In this document: in pieces, positions 12,263 through 24,100 of the stretch
How positions within the stretch are numbered: the first letter of the stretch is position 1
Layout of the letters: the number at the start of each line of letters is the position of its first letter
NCBI GenBank assembly: GCA_003184365.1
Contig: NKYR01000094.1
Coordinates: forward strand, 62,001-126,000
Origin: Evernia prunastri
Taxonomy: Eukaryota; Ascomycota; Lecanoromycetes; Lecanorales; Parmeliaceae
DNA: 64,000 nt
Reading direction: 5' to 3'
Translations under genes and position numbers: made by a program
The notes under the pieces: generated by a model
What the model was told of the DNA's origin: nothing
The model's input: the letters and a program-made list of their open reading frames with translations, nothing else
Databases searched by the model: none

Positions 12263-12725
12263 TGTGGGCGCCTTCACCCAATGATGGTAATTCCAAGGCT
12301 TCTACAGCGAATCCATTACTCTCACGATCAAAATCTATCAGGTCTTGTGCCTAGTAAAGGCTGACTCGTAAAAATTGGACAGTATGGCAGACAGAGCTCC
12401 AAGATCATGTCTACATGCACGTGAGGAAATCTGGAGGCCGTATGACAGCCCTAAGACTAGACTAGAAATGGATGCGTCCAGAGTCAATCCACCCGCAGGG
12501 AGTCCAACGTGGAATGAGTTCACGTTGTATAGGAGCGACAAAATGCGCAGTGTGATGAATGTGGTTTGTTCTTCTTACTACTCTATGTTCGATCTACAGT
12601 CATCCATCATTGCAGCATCTTTGGTCATGCCTAACCTTCCCAATCACAAATCCCTCGCTCGTCTAACGCGGCATCGCCATGCTCAGCAGTGTAAAGCCAC
12701 GACCTACAGATGTAGCAGTCTCTCC
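12263..12725. promoter_or_regulatory. Upstream region of SWD2
   Basis: This 463-bp stretch lies between the SWD2 start codon and the stop codon of the kinase gene, both on the minus strand. It should contain the SWD2 promoter and the kinase 3' end. A 135-codon plus-strand frame here runs antisense into the kinase and shows no recognisable domain. Confidence 0.35.
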
Positions 12726-13544
12726 CTAGCTGACAATAATGTCCCTGCTGCTCATGTCTTGTCCCATCCTCATGACATGTAGTTCAAAAGGCGTAGGATC
12801 ATGGAGCCATTCGCGAATTTTCCTGAGGCCACACAAATCGTTTTCAAACTTGGCATATTCGTGGCTGTAGCTAGCGTCTGTCCACATGCGCGTGCTTTCC
12901 ATAAAGCCTTTCTCACCTTCCTTAAGGCAGGAGTCAAAGTCGATGACCACCGCAGCATCTTCACTCGTGAGCATGATGTTATTGGGCGTAATATCGTTAT
13001 GAACGATGCCGAGGCTATGGAGGTGCTGAATGCCTTTGCTGATATCTTGAAGACACCTCTCGATATCGAAAGGTCGAGTGTCATGATAGACTCGATCGAC
13101 CAGGTTCTGATAGTACCAGGTGAAGCAAAGTCTTGCAATGCGACCTCTTCTGACGACGCAACCGTGATAAGTAGCGACGTTCGGATGTGGATGCTGCATA
13201 AGAGACTCGCCGACTCTAGCTTCTCGAAGCATGCGTTCGCGTAGACGAGTCGGTTCTGTTGGGTTGTAAAATGGCAGGTTCGGGAACTTCTCCCAGCAGT
13301 TCACCAGTATCAGAGCTGGTGCTATCGTGAGCTCATCGGAGAAGAGGGGCCGATAATTTTCAACGCGGATGGGGGTAGTTTCAAGCTTCGAAGCGTCGAT
13401 TTTCGTGGTGCGCTCAGAGCTACGTGCGCTGTAGAAGTTGTGGCCATCTTGAAGCTCGACTAAAATGTAGGAGAATTCGAAATTATCTGCGCCTCCTCTC
13501 TTTACTAAAGAGAAGACCTCTCTTGCGGAAAGTACCTTCATCAT
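12726..13544 (-). CDS. Divergent fungal protein-kinase-like protein
   Basis: This single-exon gene of 272 residues starts at the ATG at 13544. The kinase fold is visible from about residue 100. A helix-C-like segment REARVGESLMQHPHPNV is followed by YHGC. The catalytic loop is HNDITPNNIM at 182-191 and the metal-binding motif is DFD at 202-204. Asp184 matches the catalytic base and Asn189 the usual Asn. The position of the usual loop lysine (HRDxK) is Thr186. I see neither a glycine-rich loop nor an obvious VAIK lysine. Small fungal kinases of this kind with HNDI-type loops are common and poorly studied. The protein may have weak or no phosphotransfer activity. The substrate is unknown. Confidence 0.65.
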   Translation of the reverse strand: MMKVLSAREVFSLVKRGGADNFEFSYILVELQDGHNFYSARSSERTTKIDASKLETTPIRVENYRPLFSDELTIAPALILVNCWEKFPNLPFYNPTEPTRLRERMLREARVGESLMQHPHPNVATYHGCVVRRGRIARLCFTWYYQNLVDRVYHDTRPFDIERCLQDISKGIQHLHSLGIVHNDITPNNIMLTSEDAAVVIDFDSCLKEGEKGFMESTRMWTDASYSHEYAKFENDLCGLRKIREWLHDPTPFELHVMRMGQDMSSRDIIVS

Positions 13545-14620
13545 GCCGTGAGCACGTCAGATATCTCATTAAGATAACAGAACGCAGAACTTTTATATTA
13601 TCTGTCGGAAGAACTTCCTAGCAGTCTATCAGGTTGCCACCAAAGCTAGTAAATTGTCGTTTCTTGCAATGACCATCTGATCAAGCCTATCACTTTGTCG
13701 ATCCTGTAAGAAGTCCAAGACAGCTCGGAAGGAGATGCTGTAAGCCCATAGTCGTGTGTCACGATACTATTGCTCTGGACTCATGCATAAAGAGCGAAGA
13801 ATGAAATCCCATGACAAGAAGGTTGCTTGCATATGGAAAGGTGGTTAGCCGGACCATGTAAACGGAACGTGCCATCTGGATATCTCCCGTCGTCCAATAC
13901 ACGTTGAGAATACGGAAAGTGACCATGAATCATTGCGACCCTGGGGCCCAGCATTGTCGTCGCAGTGAAGGGTCAAGTTTCAACAACTAATGCTGTATAG
14001 TCTATAGATCTACAATCCCGAATAAGCAGTAAGGCCGGGCAATTTAGCCTCATCTCTGGAGCATTATGGTACATCCATCGAGATATCAGGGTGTAGTATC
14101 TTCCGAGTAAGGTAGTAAAACTGCTGTCTTGAGTCGTCTTAAGGAGTTGTGGGTGGGTGTTGAAGCAAACCTTCGGAGCAAGGATAAGGTATTCTTTTCA
14201 GCCTTCACAGTGCCTTTGCTTGCCCAATCTCACCTCGCTCAGGCCACATAACTCTACAGGTTATTAGAAAGAAGCTTGCAAAGGTGTTGGTCAGAGGAAA
14301 AGGCACCTGTCGTTAACCGTTAACCCAATCTCGCAATCGTGGGATATATGATCGACCGGGATCTAGATTAGTCCGAGAACCCTGCTTCAAAATTAGTTCG
14401 GGAAATTTCCGACTTCGATCTCGGTTCCATGTATTCTTCACGGTATCGGAGTGCTGACTTCTCACTTCTCACTGTTTTCCATATTATCACGGTCTTTTGA
14501 CCGCCGTTATACTTTCAGAATATTCATAATGATTCTAATATCAAAATTCCTTTGAAATGCCCTGAACAATCGTGATCGCGTGAGATTGAATCCGCTTACT
14601 TTGATCCTGCGCCTGGCAAA
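13545..14620. promoter_or_regulatory. Divergent intergenic region
   Basis: This 1.08-kb stretch lies between the start codons of the kinase-like gene (minus) and the mitochondrial carrier (plus). No open frame or repeat of note was seen. Both promoters must lie here. Confidence 0.35.
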
Positions 14621-15774
14621 ATGTCTACCACCACAGGGTGAGCCTTCAAAGACCGGATCGCAGGGGGAGAGCTGAAACATATCTGGACAATCAGGTCGTT
14701 CATCGCAGGTGGTATAGCAGCTTGTGGTGCTGTCACAGCCACTCATCCCTTCGAGACCATCAAGATCCGGTAATTGGTGCTAGCAATCAAGGAGACAGGG
14801 CAAGGCTGACCCAAGAGGTTAATAGATTGCAACTACAAGGAGAGCTGCAGGCTAAAAAAGATGCGCCGAGACTCTACAAAGGCGTCCTCCACGGCGTGAG
14901 CGTGATTTTGAAAAACGAAGGGCCAAAAGGCTTATACCGAGGGATCGGGGCAGCGGTAATGCCCTGCATCGACTATGTCCTTGGCTCACGACTGATAATG
15001 CCCATAGTATGTGTACCAGATGGTCCTTAATGGCTGCCGCCTCGGCTTCTACGAACCTCTCCGCAAAACCCTTACCACCGCCATCTTCAAAGATTCCAAC
15101 GTCCAATCTCTTGGTATCAACATCTTTTCTGGGGCTGCGTCTGGCATTCTAGGCGCTGCTGCTGGCTCTCCTTTCTTCCTGGTCAAGACGCGCTTACAGT
15201 CTTTCTCGCCCTTCCTTCCTGTGGGCACTCAGCACGGGTACAAAAATGCATTGGATGGCTTTCGGAAGATCAATCGCGCGGAGGGTATCAAGGGCCTCTA
15301 TAGAGGTGTAGGTGCGGCAATGGTGAGGACGGGCTTCGGGAGTAGTGTTCAGCTACCGACATATTTTTTTGCGAAGAGGAGGTTGGTAAAACACCTGGGT
15401 ATGCAGGAGGGAGCTGCACTGCATCTGGCGAGTAGCGCATGCAGTGGATTCGTGGTGTGCTGTGTTATGCATCCACCAGGTACGTTTACCAAACCTCGTG
15501 AAACGTGGGCGATGCTGACAGGGGGATCCGGGAAGACACGGTAATGTCGCGGATGTACAATCAAACCGGTAATCTATACAGTGGTGTTTTCGACTGCGCA
15601 ATCAAAACTGTAAAGACCGAAGGGATCCTGGCCATATACAAAGGCTTCTTTGCCCACCTGGCACGGATCCTGCCACATACGATTTTGACCTTGAGTCTGG
15701 CGGAGCAGACGAACAAGTACATGCGGAAATTCGAAGATAGGATACTGCCGGCTACGGTTAGGGAGAAATTATAG
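14621..15774 (+). CDS. Mitochondrial carrier, oxaloacetate (Oac1) type
   Basis: Five exons (14621-14637, 14695-14769, 14826-14955, 15008-15479, 15536-15774) with introns of 52-57 bp give 310 residues, the usual size for this family. Three repeats are present. The carrier signatures are HPFETIKIR in repeat 1, SPFFLVKTRLQ in repeat 2 and HPPDTVMSRMYNQ in repeat 3. LYKG or LYRG follows in each repeat. LQLQGELQ after the first signature and VMSRMYNQTGNLY after the third are characteristic of the Oac1 group, which exchanges oxaloacetate, sulfate or isopropylmalate across the inner mitochondrial membrane. The first exon encodes only MSTTG-type residues, so the start is less certain than the rest. 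Substrate is inferred from the family. Confidence 0.82.
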
Positions 15775-16851
15775 GAAGACTCATAGATATTTGCATAGAC
15801 ATTGGATGGCATTAGCAAGGAGCAATAGATGATGATATGTGCGCCGTGTCCGGCGTCCTCACAACCTTGGAGTGTGCATCTGTGAAAAAATGAAAACAGT
15901 CTCGGCAAAAAAACAACGTCGTCGCCGGAACTCGAACCCCCCGACCCTCCTCGTCAACACCGACCCCGTCACCCACCCAACAAATTCCGCCCGCCCGAAC
16001 CCCTTACCCACTCGACCACAGCAGCCGCCCAGCACCAAAGACCATCTCCGACCCACCAGCTTCTTTCCTCCCTCCCTCCATCATCACGAACATGCAAAAA
16101 AAAAGGCAAATACAAAAAGAATCGAGCCGTTACCACCAGAACCTTTCTGATGCCTGGCGACTCGCAAGAAAAATCCTGGGCTGTGCGGAAGGGGCTCACA
16201 CATGGGACCTGGGCAGGTTTTTTGCTTCTACCGATCTACGGGGGGTGGAGAGAGGACTCGCTATTTGGGTTTATATCCTTTTTTTTTTTTTTTTTTTTTT
16301 TTTGAATTGATAAAGCTGATATGGTAGGGCTGGGCTCTCTGCCGCGACACCGAGTGCTTTTTCCCGCTGCTCCATTGTAAAGAAAGCGGGCTTGTTTCGC
16401 TGTGGTCAATCGAAGATAAAAGTAGGTACTGCGAGGTGGTGTGTAGAATGGTTGTTCAGGGCATTTACGCAAGTTCGCGCCTGAATTTCAAGGCTGCGTC
16501 GCGCCTCTTCTCAGGACGGACATGCCTTTGGCAACACTTGCTTTTATCTTTTTTTGTTGTTCCCTTTCACGCTCACTCTTTCCTTGGTCGCAACGTTCGT
16601 GCGTTCAGCAATGCAATCCTTACACAAGCGACATCGCCTGGACTCCTTAGAGCGGGCGGATCCCACCCCCCAAAGTCACCCATCGCCAATCGCGAGGGCG
16701 GATACTCCCATCTTGACAGATGCGCTTTGAAACCCAAAAAAAGGGCACACACTCGCTCACGCCTATTCGCCTGTTCCCCTTCGAGGTACAAAGAGCGCCG
16801 TGGTCCACCGCGATCGGAGCAGACGATATCCTCTTCGTACCCAAGTATACG
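15775..16851. other. Intergenic stretch with tRNA-like boxes and a T25 tract
   Basis: No protein gene was recognised. A minus-strand segment at 15917-16025 has matches to Pol III A and B boxes followed by a T7 run, but its stems do not pair. A run of 25 T lies at 16279-16303. The plus-strand frame at 16436-16921 has no protein-like features beyond overlap with the following gene. The second half should hold the promoter of the secreted-protein gene. Confidence 0.4.
16279..16303 (+). repeat. Poly-T tract (25 T)
   Basis: An uninterrupted run of 25 T is present. It could be a homopolymer expansion or the poly-A tail relic of a minus-strand retroposed element. No flanking element was recognised. 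Confidence 0.85.
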
Positions 16852-17487
16852 ATGCTGCTGTTCAAAGGAGCTTCTTTTACCGCGCTCCTCATGTTCCTTA
16901 TGTGCACATCGGCCGTGGTGATCAGCCCTTCCTCTAACATCCTCCTGACCAACCCAGATCTATCCAGCACACCCCCCCTCAACACATCTCTCCCCACCAA
17001 CCAAACAATTCCTCCACCTCCAAAGTTTGTCCATTACCTCCCCCGTCCCTTTCCACTCATCCTTCCCCAATCGACTAACACCCACCTACCTTCTACTAGA
17101 ATCCTTCCGCCCTCCCCCTACGTCTACACCATCCCCGACGCCGCCTCCCTCACAACCGTTACATTCTCCACCTACACGCGCCCCATGACCGAGGTCGCCG
17201 CCCTCGAATGCCTCGTCTTCGCAAGCGAAGACGTCGAGAGCGCCCTCGAAGCCGCCGTGCTCGAAGGTCGCCCGGACCCCGTCATGCGGCAGCAGTACGT
17301 CAGAAAGGAGGCCGCGCATGCGACGTTGGTTGTGTCGTCGGTTGAGGGACGCTTGAAGTGGATAACATGGTCGCAGACGTTGAAGGCGCTCACGCAGTTT
17401 CTGTACTCGTGGGAGATTGTGGGGTTCGGGTTTGTGATTGAGGTGGAGGGGGTAAGGGTTGCGGTTGGGGGGCTGGCGGCGATGTGA
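16852..17487 (+). CDS. Small secreted protein of unknown function
   Basis: This single-exon gene encodes 211 residues from the ATG at 16852. That start gives a clear signal peptide (residues 1 to about 22, hydrophobic core ALLMFLMC). An upstream in-frame ATG at 16720 would bury the signal and is less likely. A Pro/Ser/Thr-rich stretch with possible N-glycosylation sites (NTS, NQT) runs to about residue 80. A compact domain follows, starting around YVYTIPDAASLTTVTF and containing MTEVAALECLVFASEDV and WSQTLKALTQFLYSW. I see only one cysteine after the signal, so it is not a disulfide-rich effector type. I do not recognise the family. Confidence 0.6.
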   Translation: MLLFKGASFTALLMFLMCTSAVVISPSSNILLTNPDLSSTPPLNTSLPTNQTIPPPPKFVHYLPRPFPLILPQSTNTHLPSTRILPPSPYVYTIPDAASLTTVTFSTYTRPMTEVAALECLVFASEDVESALEAAVLEGRPDPVMRQQYVRKEAAHATLVVSSVEGRLKWITWSQTLKALTQFLYSWEIVGFGFVIEVEGVRVAVGGLAAM

Positions 17488-19162
17488 GGGTGGTTGGCGG
17501 TGTTGTCGTTGAGACGTTGGGGGGTGAGATGGTGGAGGATGATTTGGGGTGGGAGGGAACGTTGGCGGCGTTGTGATCTATATCAACAAATGGTTGGGAG
17601 CGCCGTAGAGAGAGGGGTGAAACGGAAGCGGCTAGAAGAGACGGCTTTGCAATCTCGATAAAGCTGGTTCACCCTCTTCGATCTTGCGGCGTTCGCACAT
17701 TGCCTGTATAAGTAGAAAACGGAACGAGGCTGGTAGCAGGGATCATCTGAACCAAAAGTGAGCTAGTGCTCAAAGCAATCAGAAAAGTGACTAAAGCAAT
17801 TGAAGTTATTCCCAGTCTTACCGCCGACCTGAACCATGACTAGTAGTCTTAGCTTACCGTCTCAAGACCAGTCTCTTGCAACATAGAACGCGGCATTGAA
17901 TGAAGAATAACTTATCCACCTTCTTATGCCTCCTGCAGGTGGTGCAGCCCTTGCATATATCCGATTCATAGGGTCCCCCAGGTTAGGATTTCCTCTTTGG
18001 GGATGAATATTGCATTGCCAAACACTTTGCAGTAGGAAGCGAAACGATTGGAGGAGTCCCTCGCGTTCGCTTCCACAGAGTGTGCTGCAGTTCAAGATGC
18101 GGTCTCAAAGGGAAACAATAGACGGGAGAACATTACAAACCCCAACCATGTAAATCAACATGACTCTTTGGAAATTTCTCGACGACTAAAAGAACGCAGT
18201 CTTCGATGGAAGCAATGCTCTGGTCATCATTTTGGCAAGGTCCGGAATAGTTGGAGTGTTCTTGTATGAGAGACTAGCTTAGTAGACATGGCCCCCCTTG
18301 ACCTTTAATATAACCACGCGAGATCTATGGTAATGATACCTAGACCAAGATTTATGACATCTAGCGCTACCTCATCGAGGAATGCTCATCTTTACCGTGG
18401 CCTTGCAGGAGCGGTTAGACATAATCAGGGTAAGGATCTCCGCCAGCCTGAAGGAATTCCGAGGGAGCTATTTCTCCGAACTTACAAGAGGCATGTGCAG
18501 CTGGGGGCTAAAATGGACACTGTGTGAGATCCGCTCCGTTGAACGATGGTGGATTTTTTCCCAACCATGAGTTCCATTGGTTCCTGAACTATAAACAAGC
18601 CAAGATTGCGGCCACTTGATCTCTTTGGTAGTGTCTGTGTGAGCTATAGCTCTCGATGCAATGACAGCGGCGATTGATAGGCAATGAGTGAGAGTATCAA
18701 AGCCTGATGCTGATCTATGTCATTATCGAGATCAAGGTATGGTTGGTTTTCCCCGCAGTGTAGGTACGGCCATCATCAGCAGCGACTAGACGCAAGGCGG
18801 TGGATGATCTGACGAGGTTCTCGGGGTCGATTTCCATTGTCCGAGCATTTGTAGCAGTGATGATCTGGTAAGTGTTTGGCTTTTCTTTGTGGCTGCAGTT
18901 GATTGCTAACTTGCTGGCTCCTGCCTTTAGGTGCCGCTAAAATTCGTGCCGCTAAAACACGCGACCCCCCGGTAAGGCTGCGAAGGGATGACTAATGAAT
19001 GGTACCTTGCATCATTAAGCCCGATCGCGCGCTGGGCAAAACAACGCGCTTCAATTCACTTATCTTTTCTCGTGTCTTTGTTTCTTTGTTCTGCCAATTC
19101 ACCAACTCCACCACGCCATAACCGTACACTAATCTCATACTTTGCTGCAACATCTTTACGAC
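17488..19162. other. Gene-free stretch upstream of RNR2
   Basis: No gene was recognised in this 1.68 kb. Short plus-strand frames at 18048-18570 show no domain or good start context. The last 200 bp should contain the ribonucleotide reductase promoter. Confidence 0.45.
18956..19050 (+). promoter_or_regulatory. Possible MBF (MCB-like) sites upstream of RNR2
   Basis: Three CGCG cores lie within 95 bp, about 110-205 bp before the RNR2 start codon: ACACGCGACC, TCGCGCGC and AACGCGCT. Fungal ribonucleotide reductase genes are commonly driven at G1/S by MBF through ACGCGT-like boxes. The cores here match ACGCG but not the full palindrome, so the call is weak. Confidence 0.3.
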
Positions 19163-20617
19163 ATGGCAACCCAGATCACGCCTTCAAAGCAGGTATGACT
19201 ACTTCGCCACCCCACATACCTCCAACTTACTGTCCACTCCATGCTTACAGAACGCATTACAGGCGTCTTCCGGACTGGAGAACCTCAAAATGGGTGATTC
19301 ACCGGCAAAGAAGCTCATCTTCGACCCCGTCGACAAGGAGAATGTTCCAGCCAACATCCCCACCCCTGTCCTTGACGACCTTGAGATCAAAAAGCCCCTC
19401 GTCCAAGTCTACGATACCAAAAAAGAAATGGCACCAACTGTTGCACCTACAATCAAACCAGACGAAGCAGATGAGCCTTTGCTACAAGAGAACCCTCACC
19501 GCTTTGTGCTCTTTCCAATAAAGTATCACGAGGTCCGTGTTTTCTATACGCGGCATGCGTTCAATTGCTTTCAGTCGTCCTCTGCTTACCTCTGTTGTTA
19601 ACCTAGATATGGCAAATGTACAAGAAAGCAGAGGCCTCATTCTGGACTGCTGAAGAGATTGACCTCTCCAAAGATCTTCACGACTGGAACAACCGACTGA
19701 ACGACGATGAGCGCTACTTCATCTCCCACGTCCTCGCCTTTTTCGCCGCGTCAGACGGCATCGTCAATGAGAACCTCGTAGAGCGTTTCAGTGGTGAAGT
19801 CCAGATACCAGAAGCACGCTGCTTCTACGGTTTTCAGATCATGATGGAGAACATACACTCCGAGACATACTCCCTTCTCATCGACACATATATCAAGGAA
19901 CAAAAGCAACGTACATATCTATTTGATGCCATTGATACTAGTATGTTCCCTGCTAAACGACTTTCAACACGCGTATCCAACTTGCTAACGCGTACTACAG
20001 TCCCTTGCATCCGCAAAAAGGCCGATTGGGCTCTGAAGTGGATATCCGACAAAAACTCCTCCTTCGCGCAACGCCTCGTCGCCTTCGCCGCCGTCGAAGG
20101 CATCTTCTTCAGCGGCTCCTTTGCCTCCATTTTCTGGCTCAAGAAACGCGGCCTCATGCCCGGTCTCACCTTCTCCAACGAACTCATTTCCCGTGACGAG
20201 GGCATGCACACCGACTTCGCCTGTCTGCTCTTCTCACACCTGAACAACCGCCCAAGCAAGCAGGCCGTGCAAGACGTCATCACCGAGGCTGTGGTCATCG
20301 AGCAGGAATTTCTGACCGAGGCCCTGCCGTGCGCGCTGCTGGGCATGAACGCGAACCTCATGAAACAGTACATCGAGTTCGTCGCCGACCGCCTCCTGCT
20401 GGCCCTCGGCAACCAGAAATACTACAAGGCGACCAACCCGTTCGACTTCATGGAGTCGATCTCGCTGGCCGGCAAGACCAACTTCTTCGAAAAGCGCGTG
20501 GGCGACTACCAGAAAGCCGGCGTCATGGCTAGCACGAACAAGAAGGAGGCCGTCGAGGGAGAAGAGGAGAAGAAGAATGAGAACGGTGGGGATTTCAACT
20601 TCGACGAAGACTTTTAG
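19163..20617 (+). CDS. RNR2: Ribonucleoside-diphosphate reductase small subunit (R2)
   Basis: Four exons (19163-19192, 19251-19532, 19607-19940, 20001-20617) with introns of 58, 74 and 60 bp give 420 residues. R2 carries the di-iron centre and tyrosyl radical used by ribonucleotide reductase to make dNTPs. Hallmarks seen in order are FWTAEEIDLSKD (iron-ligand Asp), NENLVERF (ligand Glu), EARCFYGFQ (ligand Glu and radical Tyr), MENIHSE (ligand His), AAVEGIFFSGSFASIFW (ligand Glu) and SRDEGMHTDF (ligand Glu and His). The C-terminus is FNFDEDF, the tail that docks on the large subunit. All key residues are present. Residues 1-75 form a variable N-terminal extension, common in eukaryotic R2. Confidence 0.95.
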
Positions 20618-21168
20618 ACGTGCATTGCTCAAGCGCTTGTTTTCTTTGTATCCATCCGACTGTACATTATCCTTCATTCATCACCGATACCGAGACGTCC
20701 TTCTGTTTTCCCTGCGTGCACGACATTTGCTGGCGTTGGGTGTGGTTTAAGGGCACTGGCTTGTTGGAAAGAGGAGAATAACGTACATAGCATAGGGTAT
20801 TCACCAAGTTAAGAAGGGCAGCACACCACGACATTCCTATGTTTTGTACTTTCGAACGATATACCATCAATAATTATGGTTCCCCATCTCCTAATATACT
20901 CACGAAGTAGAAAGCTATGTGTAAAACAACATCAAACGATTGTCACCCACGTCGCTTTTTTCATCTCCTTGCATATCTTATCCTAGAAGATACACCCACG
21001 ACGTCGCTTCCCCCAAACCCCATATCCTATCAACACAAAAAAAAAATGCGCATTAATCATCCGCTCGCTCATACGTTGCTCGCGGGCGAAAAAATCGAAT
21101 TTTGCCATCATTTGTAAAGTACATCCATTGAGAGAAGAGGACAGAAAGGGGGTATATAGAGAAATTCG
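20618..21168. other. Intergenic between convergent genes
   Basis: This 551-bp stretch lies between the stop codons of RNR2 (plus) and the ADF-H protein (minus). It presumably holds both 3' untranslated regions. A run of nine A is near 21038. Nothing else was seen. Confidence 0.4.
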
Positions 21169-24100
21169 TTACTGCGATTGGTGCGTAGAATATGCGTGCC
21201 GGAGAGCTGTGAGGCGGTCGATTTGTCAGTACGGCTTCAGGGTGTACGGGTGGCTGGTACGTACCTTTCAAGACGCCAGCTTGACCCTGAAGGTGCTCAC
21301 AGGCGCATTGTAATGTACTGCCATCCTTGAAGTCGAGGACAATACTGTTGGATAATTCCTGTCGATCTTGATCGGGTATGTATGGAGGAAGAAATTCTGA
21401 GAGCGGATATTTTTTGGTGATGACCTTTGAATTCTGCGGTCGAAATTAGTAAAGGCGTCCAGCCAATTTTATCACGGATGTATTGCTCACATTGTCCGAT
21501 TTAGGCGTCGAAAGGACTAAGACGCCGTCCGCATCGATAACCATGTATCGTCTCTTCCAAAGCTGGACGAGAATTAGCCGAGGTGAGCAAGACATTGAAG
21601 GCGCAGCTTACCAAACTGTCAGGGAACTGGACGTTCACGTCTCCAAGATCCACTGAGGGGGAAGGTGCTTCTTGGACGGGCTCCTGACGCTCAATGATAG
21701 GGGCTTCCTTCGGACCAGGACTAAGCGCATGGGCAATACTTCTCCGAGACATTGATGAAATGCTCGACATGCGCTTCAACAACCGACTCCGCCTCGAGTC
21801 TTTCTTCTCATCTTGAGTTCCATCAAGGCTACCCACGCCGCTTAGAGATGAATCGCTGAGAGTACGTGACAGGTCGACTTCGCTCCCGGCACGACTTGAC
21901 TTCGAGCGAATGCTGGCGAAGGAGTCTCGTCGTGTCGTTGTCGGTGGAGGCTCGAGCTTTTGCTCATTGCTTGAAGAGGATCCAGAGCGCGTGGAAGAAT
22001 ACCGACTAAACATAGGCCTTGGCGGCTTCAAGGGCGAAAGCGGTGGAGGCCCCATCGCTTTGTGCTCTGCGGGTCCTGAACTCTTTTGGCGCGGTTGTTC
22101 TTTGGGGCTTTCTGGAATGTCTCGATGACGTCGCCCAGACGGATGCGATGGCTTTTCAGGTGACTTGTCCCTTGTTTCACGAAGTGTTGTGGAGGTTACT
22201 GTTTTGATTGGACTCGAGTAATCAGCTTTATTTGAGTCACTCAGAAGATTCGATTTGACAGGCTCTGGAGATGGTGAAGGTGACGGATATGCTGTAGCAG
22301 GACGGCTTCTATCTAAGTCGCTTTTCTTGTGGTTCGAACCAATCGAGGGAGCCCGCAGTGAAGTCTTGCGCAAGCCAAGGAAAGAAGATGTGTTAGGGAC
22401 TAAGTTGGGTGATGTGGGGCTTGTTGGACGGCTGGAGAGTTGCTCTAGTGCTTTAATTCGTTGGGAGATACTTGATGACACGCCAATCGTCTTGAATATT
22501 GGCCCCGATGATTTTTGCGATACAGGGCGTGGAGCTTGCTGCGCCGAGAACGATCTAGACGTTGATTGAGGTGTCGGTAAGTGCGGTGAGGAGAAGATCC
22601 CTGGGTCTGTAACGGAGTGATCAACAGGCGTCGATACGCTTCGAGAACTCTTAGCAGACCCGTTCATTCTTTGCTCACTTTCGGATCTTGAGAACACCGG
22701 TTTGATTGGAGATTTGGAGACAGAGACAGGCTTTGCTTCTTGCAACGTAGCACTCTTGAGCTCCTCCATAAAAGAATCATCCGAAAGGAAGTACTCGTCC
22801 GATTGATCTGGGCTGGACACTCGTTTGCTGGGATTGATCACCCTTTGACTACGAAGATGCCTCTCCGCCTGTCCCTCAGCTGAAACATCCGCGGCGGAGG
22901 GCCGTGTGGCGGAATGGTCGCTATCTTGGGAGGGTCCTTTAACCTGTAGTGTTGCTGCTTTAGATTTGTCATCAGTACCAAGAGGAAGGTGCGTAGCAGC
23001 TGGGTCATGAAACAGAGCTCGTTGAGGGCTGAGGCTGATTTCTTCATCCTCGTCAATGGGTGGTAGTGGGATCTCATGAGCATTGACATTATCTGAAGGA
23101 ATTGTGATGGACTTCGAGGAGGAAGATCGCCTTACAAGTAAGGGCTTCACAATGTCGTTAGGGACTTCCAGAGGCGCGGGTGCGTTGGAATCTCGGGCAG
23201 GATGCTCATGCGACAGTCTATGGCCATCTTCGGATTGGCTTGGCGATACTCGCGCATGGTCGTCCGTATACGCAAGATTGTAAACCCTCATGTCGTCCCC
23301 TAGAGATTGGGTCTGCAGAGGATCTATATTCTCAGATACCTCTCCTGTGGAGGCTGTCTGGTCAACTTCCTCGAGCGGTCCGCTTTGCTGATCCTCTCTC
23401 TTCGTACCAGAATCGGCTGTAGAGGTAGTACTTTGGTCGAGTGAAAGAGGCCCTTGATCAATTGTGGAGTGATCATTTGATGCTTGACCTTCCAAGAGTT
23501 GGCTTTGCGAGAGTTGCTCGTTTCCATCGACTCCCTCCGCTGTCATAGTGCTTTCCTCATCTGGCACCTGTCCCTCCGTCACACGTGACTGATCATGTTT
23601 TCTGGACTCTGGCAGCTCCCTTTCCGTCGCGTTATGTTCGGCTGAAATACTGTCTGCTGCGAGAATCTGGATGCGTGTAGGAATCTCAATGTCTGTAGGC
23701 GCAGAAGGCTGGTTTTGATATTTGGGGCTCTCAATTGAAGCGCCTTCCTTCAGCACGTCCCTTTCAGAGTATTCTGGTGCTACCTCCTGGCTGCCAGCCA
23801 GTTGGGGATGAGGGTTTCTAGCCAAATCATCGGACAGTAGGTCTTGGTGTTCTGATATTGTAGGTATTGAGGTTGGATGATATTCTTGTCGCTTTTGCCC
23901 TACGGGCTCTTCCTCATCCGCAATCGATGACGCCTGCGTCGACGGTTCTTCGGCGGTCTCTGGCACTGAGATCGGCGAATCCTCAATGAGACGGGGCTCT
24001 TCTTTGGCAAGATCTTTGGTAGCAATTTGGACCAGCTCAGGCTCCTCTGTCGAATTAGATGCATCGATCACTGCAGTGAGGATGCTATCGTCGATCTCTG

